A stretch of 21,940 nucleotides of DNA from a virus, in IMG/VR virus record IMGVR_UViG_3300044647_001196, positions 1 to 21,940 of that record. One strand, given 5' to 3'. The translations under genes were made by a program, and so were the position numbers. The notes beneath the pieces were generated by a model, which saw only the letters and a list, made by a program, of their open reading frames with translations, did not search any database and was not told the origin of the DNA. Shown here piece after piece: positions 18,998 to 21,940 of this stretch (position 1 is its first letter; every line of letters begins with the position of its first letter).

Positions 18998-21125
18998 AAG
19001 GTTGACAATAGACAACGTAGTAGTAGATTTGCCACAGAGCGGATTAACTTATTCACTTGTTTATGAGGTGGATGATGAGGGTTTTGTTTCGGGTGCCTAT
19101 TCGAAGCGAGGCATTGAACTGCCAAGCACAGGGGTGAACGATGCCTTATTCGATGATTGGTATGCGGCAGGCTCAGACAACACATTAACGGCAGCGATAT
19201 TGAAGCCTTTCGTTTTTGAAGATGGTGGTGTTCAGATTCTTTCCGGGCAGGCTTCTTTGCAGTCGGGAGTGCTGATGTCAGACCGTTACAGATTTAAGGG
19301 CAGAAGCTACAAGGTTGAGTTATACGGCACCAATGCTGACTGGACTATCAGAATGAAGGATATTAGAATCCGTGATTTGGATTTTACTTCAATTGTTTAC
19401 GATATGGCAGCGGTTATGGCAGGATGGGCTGCGACATACGATGCAGGTGATTATTCAGGATTCACGCTAATTAAGTGGAAGGAATGGAACACAGCAGGTC
19501 AGGTTGGCATTGATGAGTTCACTCCATTTTTGTTTATCCGTTCAATATTGCAGAAGGCATTCGACACGATTGGTTACTCAATATCAAGTCAGTTTTTAAA
19601 CAGCGATGTTTTTAAAAGATTGATATTGCCATTACCGATGCCTGCGAGATATCCTGAAGAGTTTAGTCAGGACTATATCAATGTCAGTTTGGAAGAACCT
19701 GGAACAACAACAGGCAGTACAGGTGTGACCTATGTATTCCCGAATTACGCTCAGCCGAATTTGGCAACTCCTTACAATACTGCAACAGGATTTTATGTTG
19801 TTCCTTTTTCAGGTTACTATCAGATATCCGTATCGGCATCTGTGACAAGTGCATCGGGAACTTATAGTTTTGTAGTAGGTGCTTGTATTGGTGGAAGTCC
19901 TGTTTATTTCAATAATCAGTCAATATTATTTGGCAATTTTTTATCTCCTGGTTCAGGTAACAAATCAGCAAACTTAATCTACGATGTAGGTTTTTTCAAT
20001 GCAGGTGATACGATAAGTTTGTTGCATAACTTCGGTGGTACTAATCCGACCAATGTTTATGCCTTCACTATGAACATCATTGGTGAGGCTGAATATGCTT
20101 TCGGTTCGGTAGTGGCATTCAAATACCTTGTTAAGGATTGGAAGGTAGTGGATATGATTAAGGGATTGCAGCATATGTTCAATCTAAGGTTCGAAGCGAA
20201 TCCACAATCACAGCAAGTTGTAATAGAACCTGCCGACCCATATCTTTACCGACAAGACAATGCTCCAACTACAATACCGTTAGAGTTGAGAGATGGCTTT
20301 TACGCTGTTCCAACAGTAGATTCAACCCAAGGATTGGATTTAGAGATTGGTGCGGAGTTGTTTAATTTAGCTGATGTACCAAAAACAACAATATTTGAAT
20401 ACATAACCGATGGTGAAACGGAAGCTGAAAGGGAACTTAACGAACCGATTAAGATATTTGGTTCACAATATGTACTTCCACAGAACAGATTCAACGAAGT
20501 CATTGAGCAGAGGGAAAATCCGTTCTTTGCAAAGACGATACATACCAATGATTCAAGCATACAGGGTACAACAGCGTTAGGTTCTTTGCAGATACCTTTG
20601 ATTTACCCACAGGATTATCAGTTAGATCCGACAGCAACGGAAATGAATCCTGACATACAGCCAAGGATATTGTATTTTGTTGGATTCCGAGGATTACCAA
20701 GCGATTCAAACGTAAAATATGACTTTACAGGTGGTGTTGAGCTTGCGCCTCCGTTAAGTTTTATGGTAAATTATAACAATCCATTAGATTTTAGCCTTAG
20801 CTTTGCGAATGAATACTACTTAGGACAAGAAGCAATAGGTTTGTTTGATTCATTTTGGCAGCAGGAGTATGCAAGGAAGCGCATCGGGAAGAGATTGGAG
20901 GCAAATTACTTTTGGGATTTGTTAAGCATCAATGCTTTGTCATTCCGAAACAAGATGCTGATTGATGGATTGGAGTGGATTCTGCAAAAGATTGATGGTT
21001 ATAGCGCACAATCTGACAGCAGTACCAAGACTTGGTTGATATTGGAGCAAGGCCCGACAGATGATGATGTAACAGCAACAACATTTAGTAACATTATAGG
21101 AATTATAAACCCAGTAGTAGAATAA
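18990..21125 (+). CDS. Large tail/baseplate protein with inserted beta-sandwich domain (711 aa)
   Basis: The largest gene in the window. The N-terminus (YRRLTIDNVVVDLPQSGLTY, then GAYSKRGIELPSTGVNDALF) has the pattern D-x-x-x-x-L-x...S-x-x-x-x-L-P-x-T-x-x-N known from Bacteroidota phage tail-tip proteins. About residues 235-370 form a separate Ser/Gly/Tyr-rich beta block (TGFYVVPFSGYYQISVSASV) resembling a C1q/TNF-like or carbohydrate-binding sandwich; it interrupts the main body. The C-terminal half resumes with KYLVKDWKVVDMIKGLQHMF and a conserved-looking region near 640-700. The inserted module may bind host glycans. Overlaps flanking genes by 8 and 1 bases. A role in the baseplate is inferred from length and position. 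Confidence 0.6.
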   Translation: MYRRLTIDNVVVDLPQSGLTYSLVYEVDDEGFVSGAYSKRGIELPSTGVNDALFDDWYAAGSDNTLTAAILKPFVFEDGGVQILSGQASLQSGVLMSDRYRFKGRSYKVELYGTNADWTIRMKDIRIRDLDFTSIVYDMAAVMAGWAATYDAGDYSGFTLIKWKEWNTAGQVGIDEFTPFLFIRSILQKAFDTIGYSISSQFLNSDVFKRLILPLPMPARYPEEFSQDYINVSLEEPGTTTGSTGVTYVFPNYAQPNLATPYNTATGFYVVPFSGYYQISVSASVTSASGTYSFVVGACIGGSPVYFNNQSILFGNFLSPGSGNKSANLIYDVGFFNAGDTISLLHNFGGTNPTNVYAFTMNIIGEAEYAFGSVVAFKYLVKDWKVVDMIKGLQHMFNLRFEANPQSQQVVIEPADPYLYRQDNAPTTIPLELRDGFYAVPTVDSTQGLDLEIGAELFNLADVPKTTIFEYITDGETEAERELNEPIKIFGSQYVLPQNRFNEVIEQRENPFFAKTIHTNDSSIQGTTALGSLQIPLIYPQDYQLDPTATEMNPDIQPRILYFVGFRGLPSDSNVKYDFTGGVELAPPLSFMVNYNNPLDFSLSFANEYYLGQEAIGLFDSFWQQEYARKRIGKRLEANYFWDLLSINALSFRNKMLIDGLEWILQKIDGYSAQSDSSTKTWLILEQGPTDDDVTATTFSNIIGIINPVVE

Positions 21126-21751
21126 TGAAACAGTTTCAACAGATACTTAAAGACAGAGGCTACTATTCCGGTAATATCGATGGCATTATCGGGCCATTAA
21201 GCCTTACAGGAGCAAAGCAATGGATTGATGCAGAGATGGACAGACGTGGATGGGTGAAACCAGTCAATGACCTTGTATGGATTAGGACAGACCAAAGCTT
21301 CGACAATAAGTTTGCAGATTACGTTGTCAGATTTAACAATCGGATAGCTGACATGATTATGACCTGCTCAACCACTCCAGGAGATTACATCGTTTTTAAT
21401 CCGCTAACGGTTGGCGGCATTACAGGTAGCGCGGTTGCCTGCGAACAACAAGTTATCGGTTCGCATAAGTTTGTTACTTCGGGCAATTGGAAAAGCCTTT
21501 GGTTGAATGCTCCGTATTTCTTCCAGGCAGGTGCAATAGAAATTTATCGGGATGCCAACAAAGACAGAAAGCTTGACAAGGCGGTAAAAACAAAGGGTTG
21601 GTACGGCATCAACTTTCATCGGGGTGGATGGTTGGCAAATGTAGATGGATGGTCAGCAGGTTGCTTGGTAGTTCCGGACAAACAATGGTTTGAAGCTATC
21701 AAAATCTTCCAGGCAAACCAACTTATTAACTTTACACTAATAGAACTATAA
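21125..21751 (+). CDS. Endolysin/L,D-transpeptidase-like cell-wall enzyme (208 aa)
   Basis: Residues 1-30 (QFQQILKDRGYYSGNIDGII, then GPLSLTG) match the start of a peptidoglycan-binding domain 1 repeat. The C-terminal domain has GINFHRGG (His165) and WSAGCLVVP (Cys180), the H...S-x-G-C signature of YkuD-type L,D-transpeptidase folds and of certain phage lysins. A peptidoglycan-active enzyme is therefore likely, with Cys180/His165 as catalytic pair; a virion-associated lysin is possible because it sits between a baseplate gene and the tape measure, not in the holin cassette at 4152-4713. The TAATG junction with the next gene couples translation. The fold is inferred from motif only. Confidence 0.7.
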   Translation: MKQFQQILKDRGYYSGNIDGIIGPLSLTGAKQWIDAEMDRRGWVKPVNDLVWIRTDQSFDNKFADYVVRFNNRIADMIMTCSTTPGDYIVFNPLTVGGITGSAVACEQQVIGSHKFVTSGNWKSLWLNAPYFFQAGAIEIYRDANKDRKLDKAVKTKGWYGINFHRGGWLANVDGWSAGCLVVPDKQWFEAIKIFQANQLINFTLIEL

Positions 21752-21940
21752 TGGCAAAAACAATAGCACTAAGCATAGAGATTGATGGCTTATCGGACTT
21801 AACAAAACAAGTTGTAGGTCTTGAGCAGCAGCTTGAAAATCTGAATGCAGAACTGAAAAATACTGAGAAGGGCAGCGATGAATACATAAAGCTTCGCAAT
21901 GCTGTTGCAGTAACAAAGGAAGAACTAAGCAAAGCAAAGA
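21751..21940 (+). CDS. Tape-measure protein, N-terminal fragment (cut by window edge)
   Basis: The first 63 codons are visible: MAKTIALSIEIDGLSDLTKQ followed by a coiled-coil pattern (LEQQLENLNAELKNTEKGSD). Bacteroidota tape measures begin this way (a short beta start, then long coiled coil). The protein would fix tail length and run on far beyond the window. ATG 21751 overlaps the endolysin stop by one base. Confidence 0.65.
   Translation, partial: MAKTIALSIEIDGLSDLTKQVVGLEQQLENLNAELKNTEKGSDEYIKLRNAVAVTKEELSKAK

Noticed and set aside
1-21940. CRISPR array, diversity-generating retroelement, IS element, tRNA or integrase
   Set aside because: I saw no regularly spaced repeats, reverse transcriptase motif, transposase, attachment site or cloverleaf when reading; a covariance-model scan was not possible, so a missed tRNA cannot be excluded.

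Overview
The window is phage DNA from a virus (or prophage) of a Bacteroidota host, most likely a siphovirus-like phage with a headful or cohesive-end terminase. The phage assignment rests on a portal protein, small and large terminase subunits, a tail module running up to a tape-measure start, a lysis-type cassette, SSB, an exonuclease/annealing-protein pair and phage helicases. The host assignment rests on the promoters. Every intergenic promoter I can read fits the Bacteroidota primary sigma consensus (TTTG or TTG, about 19 bp, TAnnTTTG) rather than -35/-10 boxes, and start codons lack Shine-Dalgarno sequences. The DNA is AT-rich. No integrase, tRNA, CRISPR array, DNA polymerase or major capsid gene is visible, so lifestyle cannot be decided here.

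Layout. (1) 1-4713, plus strand: end of the head/late operon (portal C-terminal part, connector-like protein, two tail-fibre/appendage proteins, a small accessory protein, two membrane proteins likely forming the holin cassette), closed by a bidirectional terminator. (2) 4748-11060, minus strand: early replication/repair block in three transcription units. These are HTH regulator -> RadD-like SF2 helicase; ORF65 -> HNH-like protein -> ORF77 -> VRR-NUC nuclease -> ORF122 -> AAA+ replicative helicase; and ORF106 -> 42-aa membrane protein -> SSB. (3) 11164-12800, plus strand: recombination unit (RecE-like PD-(D/E)XK exonuclease, acidic AT-rich ORF111, Rad52/Erf-like annealing protein), ended by a terminator. 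(4) 12853-13316: non-coding regulatory hub with 11 GTAAC/GTTAC repeats around an AT tract, a strong promoter and a hairpin RNA. (5) 13317-21940, plus strand: terS, terL, a tail assembly chaperone with an apparent -1 frameshift, tail genes, an endolysin and the start of the tape-measure gene. If the genome is circular or permuted, this late operon probably runs on into the portal end seen at the left edge.

Two regulatory layers stand out. First, a 16-20 bp AT palindrome (core TAATATAATTATATTA) lies in the spacer of all three early promoter regions with its end overlapping the TA of the TAnnTTTG box; the HTH gene next to one copy is the obvious candidate repressor. Second, the decamer AAACTACCAA, or a shortened form, lies within about 25 nt of the start codons of five early/recombination genes. 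Its reverse complement is exposed in the 13-nt loop of a GC-rich hairpin (13155-13183) just downstream of a consensus promoter upstream of terS. This looks like an undescribed trans-acting phage sRNA (or a leader with the same role) able to pair with early-gene ribosome-binding regions, possibly an early-to-late switch. The third notable item is a -1 frameshift at a T9 tract in the chaperone gene, which explains an otherwise empty 154-nt gap.
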